Below, one piece after another: positions 48,964 through 59,923 of a DNA stretch of 64,000 nt. The stretch is from NCBI GenBank assembly GCA_019671005.1, contig CM033715.1, positions 3,348,001 to 3,412,000 of the forward strand, given 5' to 3'. Source of the stretch: Hibiscus mutabilis. Taxonomy: Eukaryota > Streptophyta > Magnoliopsida > Malvales > Malvaceae. Position 1 is the stretch's first letter; each line of letters starts with the position of its first letter. A model generated the notes under the pieces. It was not told the DNA's origin. It did not search any database and was given only the letters and a program-made list of their open reading frames with translations. The position numbers and the translations under genes were made by a program.

Positions 48964-50038
48964 TGTTAGGATATTTGATTTTGATATGACTTAAAGAAAA
49001 ATGTTTTTGAACTTAAACTAATTTTGCAAAAAAATATTTCAAAAGTCCACAAACTTGAAAAATATGTTTGAAATGTTTTTAAAAGGTTTTTTTTGACACA
49101 CTTTAAATGATTTTAAATAGCCAAAGTGTCAAAAACAGACTATGCGTACCGATACGGTTGATACCCGTACCGATACCGTTTTGAACGTATCGATACAATT
49201 TTCCACCCCCAAAGTTTTACAAATTCAGTAGCCAACTTTCATACTGATACGGTCATAGCCGTATCGATACGAGTAGGGTTCGTACCGATACGCTTGTATC
49301 TGTACCGATACCCTTATGTTAACGACTAGTTTTTTGAAGAACATGTACCGATACGGATCCCGTGTACCAATACCGAGGAGGCTAGAACTGCACTTATTGT
49401 GAGAAATAAATGCTCCAACAGCTCCAAACAACCCCAACAGCTAGTAACGGCCATGAAATTGTTAGAGGGTTTAAAACACACCTCCAAACATCTATGGAAG
49501 ACAAAGAATCATCAAGTCAACATTCAATGAGAGAAAAACTGTTATAGTGCTTTAATTTGTTCAAGTGTTAAGGTTTTGGGTGAGTACTTAATTGTGCAAA
49601 CATATTGCCTTTAGAGATTTTCCTAGTTTGTCATATTCTAGTGCTTTAATTTGTCATATTCTTTGTAGAAAATACTAGTGAGTCAAAATTATCACATTTG
49701 CTCAAGCATTTAGGTTTTGGTTGAGTACTTAATTGTGCAAACATATTACCTTTAAAGGTTTTCCTAGTTTGCTATTCATTTCTCTTTGTAAAAGAGGGTT
49801 TACTCAAGCTTTGAGTGTACGAGGGTTGTCTCCTTAGCCTAGAAAAGGAGAAAAAATTCAATAGTGAATTTGGGAAAAATCCTTAGTAGGAAGCTAAGGT
49901 AGTGGATGTAGAGCTTGGTTAGAAGCTCGAACCACTATAAATCTCGTGTCTATTTTTTATTTCTATTTGCTTCCACTCAAATCACCTTAAAATCCACCCC
50001 CTCTTGGCCACATGGTTGATCGATCGAGCCTTCCAGCA
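48964..50038. mobile_element. Solo LTR 2 (CCGATACG family)
   Basis: It starts TGTTAGGATATTTG and ends CCAGCA, 1,075 bp, with a 5-bp duplication TAATA at 48959-48963 and 50039-50043. At 49140-49375 there are about nine copies of GTACCGATAC or GTATCGATAC, as in the sister LTR at 36708-37783. A short internal duplication around 49560-49760 repeats TTAGGTTTTGG and ACTTAATTGTGCAAACATAT. Confidence 0.9.
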
Positions 50039-50355
50039 TAATATGATATATAAGCCTTTTTATTTTGGTGGTCAAAATATGAGTGAAGTAATAGTTTAGG
50101 GACTATCTAGGTAATTTATCCTTCTTTTTATTGTGCCAGGTCAACCTCCCGTTAACGTTTAACGACAACAAACGTCCCAATGACCATAAGTTTACAGATT
50201 GAAAATGTAAGTTACCATAACGGTCGAATTTAAAAATCAGTGATCAAAAGTGTATAAACCCTAAACATAAGTAACTATTCTGGTAGTTTACTCTATAAAA
50301 TAAAATAATTATATATTAGTATAAACCAGAAAAAGTATTTTAAGTTTTTAATTTA

Positions 50356-50356
<1 letters not shown>

Positions 50357-50386
<30 letters not shown>
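50357..50386. repeat. (ATT)10 microsatellite
   Basis: Perfect ATT run about 340 bases before the second pectate lyase start. Likely length-variable. Confidence 0.9.
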
Positions 50387-50461
50387 TCATAACCTATTCT
50401 CAAACAAGAAATTCTAGGAAAGTCTCTTGGGGATATCTTTTTTGGGCAAAATTGAGGAAAA

Positions 50462-50722
50462 GAAAAATTGTAGCGGTTCCCCTACTTTGTTGCCGCGACA
50501 AACACCCTGCCAAGTATTAGAAAACATCACTTGCTATTTTTATATCAATCCCTCTACTATATATATTATCGTCGTCTGCTCCTCTAAGCACACCAAGCTT
50601 GAGCTGAACTTGTTGGCTCGGCTCGTCTCGTCTCATTTCTGGTCTGGGTCCTGTCTGCAACCAATAAATATTTTTGCTAGACTTGGACCTTAAAACCATT
50701 CTCAATACTGGGCAGCTAGACG
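50462..50722 (+). promoter_or_regulatory. Conserved promoter block of pectate lyase 2
   Basis: The 260 bases before the ATG align with those before pectate lyase 3: CCTACTTTGTTGCCGC, an ACAAACAC motif, a TATA-like TACTATATATATTA at about 50555, AAGCTTGAGCTGAACTTGTT and GGGTCCTGTCTGCAA. Identity over non-coding sequence suggests shared, probably pollen, expression. That is inference. Confidence 0.6.
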
Positions 50723-52231
50723 ATGGCTGTTTCCAGCAATATTAGTTTTAGCTTACTTGGGTTTTTTCTATCTTTTATCGCAATAATACCGAGCCTGCAA
50801 GCTCACATCGCAGAATATGACGATTACTGGAGGGAACGCGAGTTGCAAGCTATAGAAAATCTCGACAAGGCCTATAACCCCCGTCCTGAGGAAGTCGCCA
50901 ACCATTACAACGAGCATGCTGCTAGGTAAGAATACAGAGAAATAGAATAGAAGCACCAACATTATTTAGTTTTGTTTTGTTTCTAAATTCTAATGCGACA
51001 AATCTTGTACCGCATCAAGGATCATGATGGGGCTTAACAGCACAAGACGGGGCATGAGGGAAAAGGCGAAGAGGGGCCCCTGTCAGGCAACCAACCCCAT
51101 CGACCATTGCTGGCGCTGTAATAGAAAGTGGCAAAAGAATAGGAAGAGGTTAGCTGCTTGCTCCCTTGGATTTGGCCGTGGTACAACAGGTGGAAAGCAC
51201 GGAGAGATTTACGTGGTCACCGATCCTTCAGATCATATTCTTGATCCTAAACCTGGAACTCTGCGTCATGCTGTGATCCAAAAGAGGCCTCTTTGGATCA
51301 CCTTTGCACGTCCCATGATGATCAGGCTGGAACAAGAGCTCATAATTACAACTGATAACAAAACCATCGATGGCAGGGGAGGCAGGGTGCATATTGCTTA
51401 TGGGGCTGGTATTACTATCCAGTATACAACTAACATCATCATCCATAACCTTCACATCCACGATATTTTACCCGGAAAAGGTGGCATGATCAGGGATTCG
51501 GAAGACCACTATGGATTAAGGACAGAGAGCGATGGTGATGGGATCTCTATTTTCGGAGCAACATACGTTTGGCTAGACCATCTTTCAATGTACCGATGTT
51601 CTGATGGTATCATCGATGCTATTCAGGGTTCCACCGCGATCACTATTTCCAACTGCCATTTCACCGACCACAGTGATGTAAATACTATTACTAGCTAGTA
51701 CAACTTTTTTTCTTCTATATGAACATGTTCCAGGGACATAAATTGATACTTTGGTGCATGCAGGTGATGTTGTTTGGAGCAAATGACCACACTGTCCAAG
51801 ATAATAAGATGCAGATTACTGTTGCTTTGAACATTTTCGGTAGAGGATTGGTGCAGAGGATGCCAAGGTGCCGATTTGGATTTATCCATGTGGTCAATAA
51901 TGACTACACTAATTGGCTCATGTATGCCATTGGCGGCAGCGCTCACCCTACAATTGTGAGCCAGGGCAACCGATATAAAGCTGCATTTGACAAGTTAACA
52001 AAGGAGGTGACCGTGAGGATTGTTACAAAACAGTCGGTGTGGAAGAACTGGAATTGGATATCACAGGGTGATTTATTTCTGAATGGTGCCTTTTTCACTC
52101 CCTCTGGAAGTGAAAAATACATAAAGAAATTCCAAGGCGAAATATGGATGCCTTATCGGCCTGGTAGTTCGGTCCCCAAACTCACTGTTTATTCCGGGGC
52201 ACTTGGATGCAAAGTCGGGAAGCCCTGCTAA
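50723..52231 (+). CDS. Pectate lyase-like protein 2 (pollen type)
   Basis: Exons 50723-50925, 51020-51677 and 51764-52231 give 442 aa. The intron positions and phases are the same as in its two sisters. The signal peptide ends near HIAEYDDYW (about residue 28). The N-terminal segment with PRPEEVANHYNEHAAR is the pollen-allergen type extension. The PL1 fold is complete: TIDGRGGRVHIAYGAGITIQ, SDGDGISIFGATYVWLDH (calcium-side acids), CSDGIIDAIQGSTAITISNC and QRMPRCRFG, with catalytic-pair arginines R319 and R324. It ends in YSGALGCKVGKPC. Nothing is broken, so it should be a secreted, active enzyme for wall loosening, most likely in pollen tubes or anthers. With lyase 3 it forms the younger pair: the 3' flanks also align. 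Confidence 0.93.
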
Positions 52232-53390
52232 AGACGACTTCCACTCGCGTTTCTCTTTTTGCCAACAGCGTGGTTGGGAATGGTTAATAATAGGATACGC
52301 AATCCATCTTCTCCCTCCTTGCATGGAGTGGAGCTATGAGTATTATTCCAATAATTAGAACATTTCCTGACTATAATTTCCCTATGTAAGCTGCAGGAAT
52401 TTCATTTACTAATTTATTCAAAGGCCTTGCTTTACGAAATGTTAACATGGATTATCTATTCTACACTTGCATTACACTCGTTTTTTTTTAAATATTTTAA
52501 ACAGATAAAATTCATATTTAATAAAAAAATAAATTATTATTTATTACTATATTACAACTAAATATATTGATTTGGGCTTCATATTCATCTAGAATTATAT
52601 TTCATAATAATTTGAACTTTTAAATCTACAAATAAGTAATTTCTTATTATTCTTAATTATTTTTTGAGGAATAAGAATTATATTTTTTTATAAAAATATT
52701 ATTATGACTACTACATTACGAACTAAAAAAATTACTTAAAAATAATATTTAATATTGAGATATACTTATAAAAATTTATGTCATGTAGATTATTAACTCT
52801 TAGAAAGTACTGATGTTTATGCATATTTGACAATGCTTTTGTTTGTCTTAGATATATATGATTGCATTTAGTTGTTAAAAACATGCATTTGCATGAGGAG
52901 TTAGGGAGTTTTTTATTTTACCAGTGTGAAGGGTTGTTTTGCTAGCATTGATGCATGTTAGGAGCAGGGTAGGCTTGGCAGAGCAGTGCAGACGCAGGAA
53001 GCAGGAAAGCATAAGAGAATGCCTAGTCGTAGTTGGCAAAGTTGGACCAGAGATTGCCAAATCTCGACTGGCATAGAAGTGAAGTCTGATGCCCGGCCAA
53101 TGTAGCCGTTGAACCCAATACACGTCAACCCTAAAATTCAAGATGAAGATAAAATGATGACTCACTTTATCCTACGTGCGAAATCAAAATTCAAATTCAA
53201 ACTTATTCTAGGGTTATCCATGCGTGCATATTTAAAGGAAGTGATCAAACAACTGAAGAAGAGAGTATGGTGGTGGAAGAGGAAGCTAGAGGCTGTGTGG
53301 TTCGATCATCTTAGATCGAGAGTTTGGAGCCATTGTACGGCTGCATCGACATACCTCTTTCTTCCCCATTCTCTTAGTTTATTTTTATTT
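52232..53390. other. Intergenic stretch after pectate lyase 2
   Basis: The first 200 bases (GAACATTTCCTGA, AATTTCATTTA) match the 3' flank of pectate lyase 3 and probably hold the polyadenylation region. The rest to 52860 is AT-rich. From 52880 to 53380 there is a less AT-rich patch with no recognised family; open frames on both strands there lack motifs. Confidence 0.45.
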
Positions 53391-54313
53391 CCACCTAACT
53401 ATTGAGTCTGACCTATTTTGACCACCGAACTATAAAAATTCAAAATCTGACCACCTAACTATTTAATTGGACCTATTTTGACCACTAATCATTAAAATCT
53501 AACGGAAGAGTGACGTGGAAGTTAACTAAAATTTGTATAATTACATACTTGGTCCTTGTTAATTACCTATTATATCAATTTGGTCTTAATTTTAATTTAA
53601 TTCAAAATTTTAAGGCTTCAATAAGATGTGATATGTGTCACCATGTAATTAAAGAGAAAATAAATAAAAATAAAGATTTACATTCGAGGGGATGTAAACC
53701 TAAATCATTTGGATAAAATTAGCACACTTAAGCTAATGAACTAAAGCCATCATTATTATGGGTATTATCAACATATTTATTTAAAACTTTATCTGTAAAA
53801 TGGAGATGAAAATTTTCAACACTTCTAATCGTGCAACCCTTCAGAGCCCTACAAAATTGCAAGGATCCAGGGAGCCGGAATATGCAAACCAAAATGTGTC
53901 AAAGACTCCAAAAGCCTCTGGCAAACCTACAAAAAATGGTCGCCGCCTGTTGAAAAGCAAAAGCATCAGTGCTTCCAGGTGTGTAGGTGCCATTCGCAAA
54001 CCTCATGGGGGTATGCAACTCTAAAAAGGCTTTTGACATTTATTTAATTGATTATTTATTCATATTAGAGCCTTAAAATTTTAAATTAAATTAAATTAGA
54101 ACCAAATTGATATAATAGGTAATTAAGAAGGACCAGATATATAATTATATAACTTTTAGTTAATGGCCACGTTACCCTTCCGTTAGCTTTTAACGGTTGA
54201 TGGTCAAAATAGGTCCAATTAAATAGTTAGGTGGTCAAATTTTGAATTTTTGTAATTCGATGGTCAAAATAGATCAAACCCAATAATTGGGTGGTCACCG
54301 AGGTAGTTTACCC
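53391..54313. mobile_element. Long inverted-repeat element carrying a coding-like insert
   Basis: The arms of about 240 bases mirror each other: left TGACCACCTAACTATTTAAT, right ATTAAATAGTTAGGTGGTCA, and so on. Both flanks read TTATTTTTATTT (53379-53390 and 54314-54325), which may be a target duplication, though it is low-complexity. The centre (about 53640-54050) is not part of the arms and contains the frame listed next. Confidence 0.65.
53800..54024 (+). other. Captured-exon-like frame inside the inverted-repeat element
   Basis: A 74-codon frame with a composition unlike the surrounding repeat: rich in Ser, Lys and Pro, with KTPKASGKPTKNGRRLLKSK. A GT-type donor (CTTCCAG then GTGTGT) follows at about 53979. 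This is the layout expected if a host exon was picked up by a non-autonomous transposon. I do not recognise the parent gene, and it may not be expressed. Confidence 0.3.
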
Positions 54314-54325
54314 TTATTTTTATTT

Positions 54326-55132
54326 TAAGTGGCAATGTTGAGATACGGTAATGTTTTGTGGATGGAACCCTCAACCATGAACTAAACTTTTTACAGTTGG
54401 TTGGGAATGTTTGTATTTAACGCTTTGTTTAAGTTTGTTTTTTAATAAGTTGAATGTCTTGGCATTGTTTTCTATCTAGCTAGTACTTCGTTTTTCTAAA
54501 TTCTTTGCCATACATCAGTTGGCATTGTTTGCTTATTACACCTTAATATCTTAACAAACTTGAGGGGTAACGATTAGTTGCCAAGTATTAAGGAGAGAAG
54601 CTTCGACAGAAAATGTTCAAGTAGATGAACTTACTTCGAAAGTGAATCTACCCCTTAGGAGTATAGATTGAAACTTAATCAAGTTAATTGATGAAAAGCT
54701 TCATTATAGACATATAGAGGTTTTAACATGGTTAACTTAGGATATTGCCATTGACATAGGCAATGCACTCTTAAAATCTGCTCGACAATAAACCCAAGAT
54801 ATGACATTGTTAATAGCTGGCATAGCTAGCGTAAAAACTAGATATCCTTTGCCAATACTCATCACTCATTTGAATACTTTGTCTTGCCAAACTGTTTTTA
54901 TTTCATTGCATTCCTTTAAGTTATTTTCTAAAACAAACCTTCAATTCAATCTAACATTCTTGATTACTTTAACAAGTAAAACAATGAAACAATTAAATTC
55001 TTGGTCAATTCTTGTTGACCGTATATACTTGCACGCAAAAGACTCATTCTTGACATTATTTCTTACATATTTACACTGCATTGCCACTCTTTTGTAAAGT
55101 GTTAGCAAAGTCGACATAGATGTAGTAACTAG
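54326..55132. other. Intergenic stretch, nothing recognised
   Basis: A plus-strand frame at 54801-55097 (98 aa) has no motif. No repeat ends are visible. Confidence 0.4.
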
Positions 55133-57128
55133 GGGTGCTTATTGAGTTGAGCAACTCGCAAAGTTTAAATACTAGTTGAAAACTCTAAACAATTTCAGTG
55201 ATTTGCTAGATAATTTACCCAAAATATTTTGGTTTCAAATTTTCAAAACATTTTGTATTTTTTCCAAGAATTAAAAAAATTAATTTGTATTAATAAAAAA
55301 TTAAATTATAATAATGAATCTTTCCCTTTTTATTAAATTATCTTTTTTATAAAATAATGTTCAGTTTCCACTAGAGACGTCAATTAGGCGGGGATGGTGC
55401 GAAGGGTACTCTTCCCACATCCATTCCCGTCAAGAATTTTCATCTTTATCCCCACCCCACGACCCATTGCGAATACAAAATCTAAAACCATCTCTGCCCC
55501 ACAACCCGCAAGACTAAAACTATCCCCGCCCCATTACCCACTTAGGTCTTGAGACCCACCTAATCCCCTCTTTACCTACCCGTAACCATTTCATATAATA
55601 TTTTTACAACTACTATAAAAATATAAATCAAATTTGTTATGAAAAAGTATAAAATACCCGTCATTCGGACTCCCACCGCATAGTGAAATTATTCTAATTG
55701 TCACAATTAAAAAAATAATAATAATATACAAAATTAAAATTGTACAGTAAAAAAGTTTGGACTAAAAAGATACTAAAGTCCATTGTAAAGAATCGAAAAT
55801 AGGATAAATAACATGTAAAATAATATTTCAATTGATTAACAAATAAATATTACAGAAAGAACTAAAAAACACAACAATTAAAAAATAACCTTAATAAAAA
55901 CAAATACCAATAGAATCTAAATAACATACAATATTAGGAAAAATAAAATTAAAAAAATAGAAAAATAACATATATATATGGTGAGAACTAAAGAGAAAAA
56001 AACCTTAAAAAGAAGGCATAGCGATATACAACAATAAAGAATAAACCAATAAACATAATAAATGTTATATATATATATATATAAATTTTCATATAAATTT
56101 CAAGATAAGTCAATGTAAATTATTTTAAATTTGGCTCTGATTCAAATTGATATATTAAAAATATTTATAAATTTGATAGGATCAATTTCAAACTCAATTA
56201 TATACATATATATATATTGAATTTTTCATTAATATCCCAAGAAAAAGTCAATATAAATTATCTTAAATTTGACTATAATCAAACTGGTATTGTATTTTTA
56301 ATAACATTTATAATAACATTTTACAAGATCTGTTGGGGCGGGTAGGGATGATGCGAGGTGGGTGGAGATGAGGCGGGTACAAAGATATATTCACGCCTTC
56401 CCACCACCCACGACGAATTTAATTTTTATCTTCATCCCCGCTCCACAACCCACAAAATTTGTAACAATCCTTGTCCAATTGAATGCGAAGTGGGGCGGAT
56501 CCCCGCAAAACATACCCCATTGACATCCTTAATTTCCACTTCTCATATAAAAAATACTAACAAAAGTTAAAATTTTAAAATTTTTACGACATTCTTTCCT
56601 TTGAAGATTGTTTGACAAACTAAAAAAGTCTCACTTTCAAATATAGAATAAAAAAAAAAGCATGTTGCTGCCATTTTTAAAATGATTAAATATCGCCGAA
56701 GTAATGTCTAAACCCAATGATTCAAGAAAAAAGATAAAATATCCTACAACCAGGAAATATCTTTTTCAATTTCCTCAACAACTAGATTAAAATGAAGAAT
56801 TGAAATAGATTCTAAGCGAGAAAAACAAAAAAGGAGTTAGAGACCACTCAATAAAAGAATGTCTTGGGATATTTTTTGAGCATTTTGAGAGTTATTTGAC
56901 TTGAGTTATGCACTTTTTTTCTTGTTTATACAAGTTAAAAATTTTGACGAGCTTAACGAGCAACGAGTTGAGTCGAGCATCGAGAGTTTTTAACGAGCAC
57001 GAATCGAGTAAAATTTTATCAAGTTTAACGAGCAACAAGTACGAGTCGAGCAACGAAATTTTTTAACAAACACGGGTCGAACACTACTCAACTTGTGATC
57101 GACTCGCTCGATAAGCACCCTAGTAATA
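55133..57128. mobile_element. Outer hAT-like element, GGGGTGCTTA termini
   Basis: The left terminus AGGGGTGCTTATTGAG (55141) mirrors the right CGATAAGCACCC (57120). The flanks TAGTAACT (55133-55140) and TAGTAATA (57121-57128) agree at six of eight bases, consistent with an old 8-bp hAT duplication. The right arm repeats CGAGCAACGAG and ACGAGTCGAG words. It has no open frame and is interrupted by the element at 55373-56532. Confidence 0.65.
55373..56532. mobile_element. Inner hAT-like element nested in the outer one
   Basis: Flanked by an exact 8-bp duplication TTTCCACT at 55365-55372 and 56533-56540. The ends AGAGACGTCAATTAGGCGGGG and, reversed, TAAGGATGTCAATGGGG are related to the GATGTCAATGGGGCGGGG type found in plant hAT MITEs. 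The subterminal parts are G/C-rich (GGGGCGGGTAGGGATGATG at about 56334, CCCCACCCCACGACCC at about 55451) around an AT-rich core. It is 1,160 bp with no gene. Confidence 0.8.
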
Positions 57129-57714
57129 ACACCTAATGCAAAACAAATTCAATTTTGAGACCCGCGTTATTAAAATTCTGAACCCCAAAAGACATGAATT
57201 TAAACTTAAAAAACCCTAAAAAATATCTCAAACTCAAAATGGTCCAAAGTCGAAAAAGTCCAATCTAAACTCGCCCAAATAGGTCCGGTTGCCGCTAGTA
57301 ATTATATATACACCCTAGAGATAATAACAAGATCCATTCTAATATATTTAAATATTTTAAAAATAAATATCATCTCAAGGGTAATTGTAAAATTAGTTTT
57401 TGACCAGGAGTGCACTGAATAATAATTCACATACGTATATATATATTTAAAAAGTATATTCTAGTCTATGTATAATTATAAAACGAAATACGATTTTTAA
57501 ATTGTGATTGATTGTTATAAAATATTATTGTATATGATTTGAATCAAACATTTTGACCTAAATACTTTTTATATTAATTTGTCGATAGTGAATTTCATTT
57601 AGGAATAAAAATTTCCTGCCCCACTTTAGTGTTCCTATCAATGTCCGACATTAAAAAATATTGACTTGATATGCCATCATTAATAAGCATGTTGTGAATC
57701 TTTCATCTTTTGAT
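57129..57714. other. Intergenic stretch, nothing recognised
   Basis: AT-rich spacer between the hAT-like elements and the duplicated gene fragment. No coding support. Confidence 0.4.
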
Positions 57715-57860
57715 ATAACTCCCCCTGGCCCTGCAACTTGAACATTTGGATCAAACCATCGGTGAAAGCAAATTCAGTAATTTATCAGTTCTGCACCCTA
57801 AAATCACTTGATCAGGCCAACAATGCCATAGTAGAGCTAAAGCCAACAGCCAAGAGCCGT
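57715..57860 (-). pseudogene. Fragment of the DnaJ-like zinc-knuckle gene
   Basis: CCCTGCAACTTGAACATT, GGATCAAACCAT and TGAAAGCAAATTCAGTAA match, in order, the exon 3 and intron 2 region of the gene at 59924-63161 (62524-62640: CCCTGCAACTTGGACA, CGGACCAAACCAT, TGAAAGCAAATTCCGTAA). Two internal stretches are deleted. Weaker matching (CTTGAT, CCAACA, TGCC) continues into the intron. This is a duplicated, decayed piece lying 5 kb from its source. Confidence 0.65.
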
Positions 57861-57957
57861 AGCAGTGAATAACAAGGTAGGATAAGGAAAGGTCCTCTTG
57901 TTACATGGACACAAATTCCTGGAAACTCTCAACTGTTTTATCAGGAAAATAAAAATC

Positions 57958-58181
57958 CCAGTGGCTCACCTACTTTGTTGCCGCTACAAACACTCGTAGC
58001 CAAGTTTTTGAAAACGTCTCTTGCTATATATATATAATCGTCATCTGGTCCTCTAAACACCCCAAGCTTGAGCTGAACTTGTTGTCTCAGGATCGTCTCT
58101 AGTCAGGGTCCTGTCTGCAACTAAGGAATTGTTTGCTAGACTTGGACCTTGATACTATTCTGAATTTCAGGCGACAAGACG
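57958..58181 (+). promoter_or_regulatory. Conserved promoter block of pectate lyase 3
   Basis: It shares CCTACTTTGTTGCCGC, AAGCTTGAGCTGAACTTGTT and GGGTCCTGTCTGCAA with the block before lyase 2. A clear TATA box, CTATATATATATAAT, lies at about 58024-58037, some 150 bases before the ATG. Confidence 0.65.
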
Positions 58182-59663
58182 ATGGCTATTTCCAGCAATA
58201 ATAGTTTTAGCTCGCTTTGCATTTTCTTGTCCTTTGTTGCAATATTTCCAAGCCTGCATGCCCACATTGCAGAATATGATGATTACTGGAAGGAACGTGA
58301 GTTGCAAGCAAAAGAAAATCTGGACAAGGCCTATAATCCCCGCCCAGAGGAAGTCACCAACCATTACAACGAGCATGCTGCTAGGTAAGAACATAAAACC
58401 AATCAAATAATCTTATGGAGTATCTTTGTTTCTAATGCCATAAATCTTGTATTGCATCAAGGATCATGATGGAGCTTAACGGCACAAGACGGAATTTGAA
58501 TGATAGGGAAAAGGAGAAGAGGGGCCCCTGCCATGCAACCAACCACATCGACCACTGCTGGCGCTGTAATAGAAACTGGGCAAGAAATAGGAAGAGGTTG
58601 GCTGCTTGCGCCCTTGGATTTGGCCGCGGAACTACAGGGGGAAAGGACGGAAGGTTTTACGTGGTCACAGATCCATCAGATCATGATGTTCTTCATCCTA
58701 AACCTGGAACTCTACGTCATGCTGTGATCCAACACAGGCCTCTTTGGATCATCTTTGCACGTCCCATGATGATCAGGCTGCAACAAGAGCTCGTTATTTC
58801 AACTAATGACAAAACCATCGATGGTAGGGGAGGCAGGGTGCATATTGCATATGGCTCTGGTATTACCATCCAGTACGCAAGGAACATCATCATCCACAAC
58901 CTTCATATCCACGATATTTTACCCGGCAAAGGTGGCATCATCAGGGATTCGGAACACCACTTTGGAGTCCGGACAGAGAGTGATGGTGATGGGATCTCTC
59001 TTTACGGAGCAACCAACGTTTGGCTAGACCATCTTTCAATGTACCGATGTTCTGACGGTATCATTGATGCTATTCAGGGTTCCACCGCGATTACTGTTTC
59101 CAACTGCCATTTTACCGACCACAGTGATGTAAATACTACAACTCTCGTATTTTCCTCTCTTTTGAACACATTAATTGATATGTTGGTGCATGCAGGTGAT
59201 GTTGTTTGGAGGAAGTGACTCCTCTGTCCTAGATAATAAGATGCAGGTTACAGTTGCTTTGAACATTTTCGGTAGAGGATTGGTGCAGAGGATGCCAAGG
59301 TGCCGATTTGGATTTATCCATGTGGTCAATAATGACTACACACATTGGCTCATGTATGCCATAGGCGGCAGCAGTCACCCCACAATTATCAGCCAGGGCA
59401 ACCGATATAAATCTACATGTGAAAAGTTAACAAAGGAGGTGACCGTGAGGATTAGTGCACCAGAGTCAGTGTGGAAGAACTGGAATTGGGTATCAGAGGG
59501 TGATAAATTTCTGAATGGCGCCTTTTTCACTCCGACTGGAAATCCAAATGCCGCCAAGATATTCGGAGGCGATAAAATGATCCCTTATCATCCTGGTACT
59601 TTGGTGCCCAAACTCACTGTTTATTCTGGAGCACTTGGATGCAAACGCGGGAAGCCTTGCTAA
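58182..59663 (+). CDS. Pectate lyase-like protein 3 (pollen type)
   Basis: Exons 58182-58384, 58462-59128 and 59196-59663 give 445 aa, three more than lyase 2 because of extra codons near LNDREKEKRGP. The signal peptide is SLCIFLSFVAIFPSLHA; the N-terminal segment reads YDDYWKERELQAKENLDKAYN. PL1 landmarks are intact: TIDGRGGRVHIAYGSGITIQ, WLDHLSMYRCSDGIIDAIQG, the catalytic QRMPRCRFG and FIHVVNNDYTHW. It ends YSGALGCKRGKPC. It is the closest relative of lyase 2, in coding sequence, promoter and 3' flank, so the two arose from a recent tandem duplication. Where the first copy has a TAG, this gene has GAG (VSEGD) and lyase 2 has CAG (ISQGD). Confidence 0.93.
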
Positions 59664-59923
59664 AGACTTTTGGGAGTGGTTAATAGGAATTCCAATCCAT
59701 CTTTTTTCTTCTTCTCTCTCCTTGCAAGGAGATATTAATAATAATATTTAGAACATTTCCTGATTTTAACTTCCCCATGTAACCTGCATGAAATTTCATT
59801 TATTAATTTATTCAAATGCCTTGCTGTACATTAATAGCTTTGCGAAATGGTAAAAAGAATCCAGTTTAATACTGAAACATAATACTGCGTTTGACTTCAC
59901 ATAAGCTCCAAAGTCGAACCAAA

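Larger units (their letters stand above)
48030..50300. repeat. Dispersed repeat copy split by nested insertions
   Basis: Positions 48030-48092 and 50045-50300 match the unbroken copy at 6030-6350: first 'atatggaggattaaatgtg', then 'ggactatctaggtaattt'. Between them lie a TACCTAAAGTA repeat element (48093-48963), which itself contains a MULE-type MITE, and a solo LTR at 48964-50038. The order of insertion can therefore be read. Confidence 0.65.
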
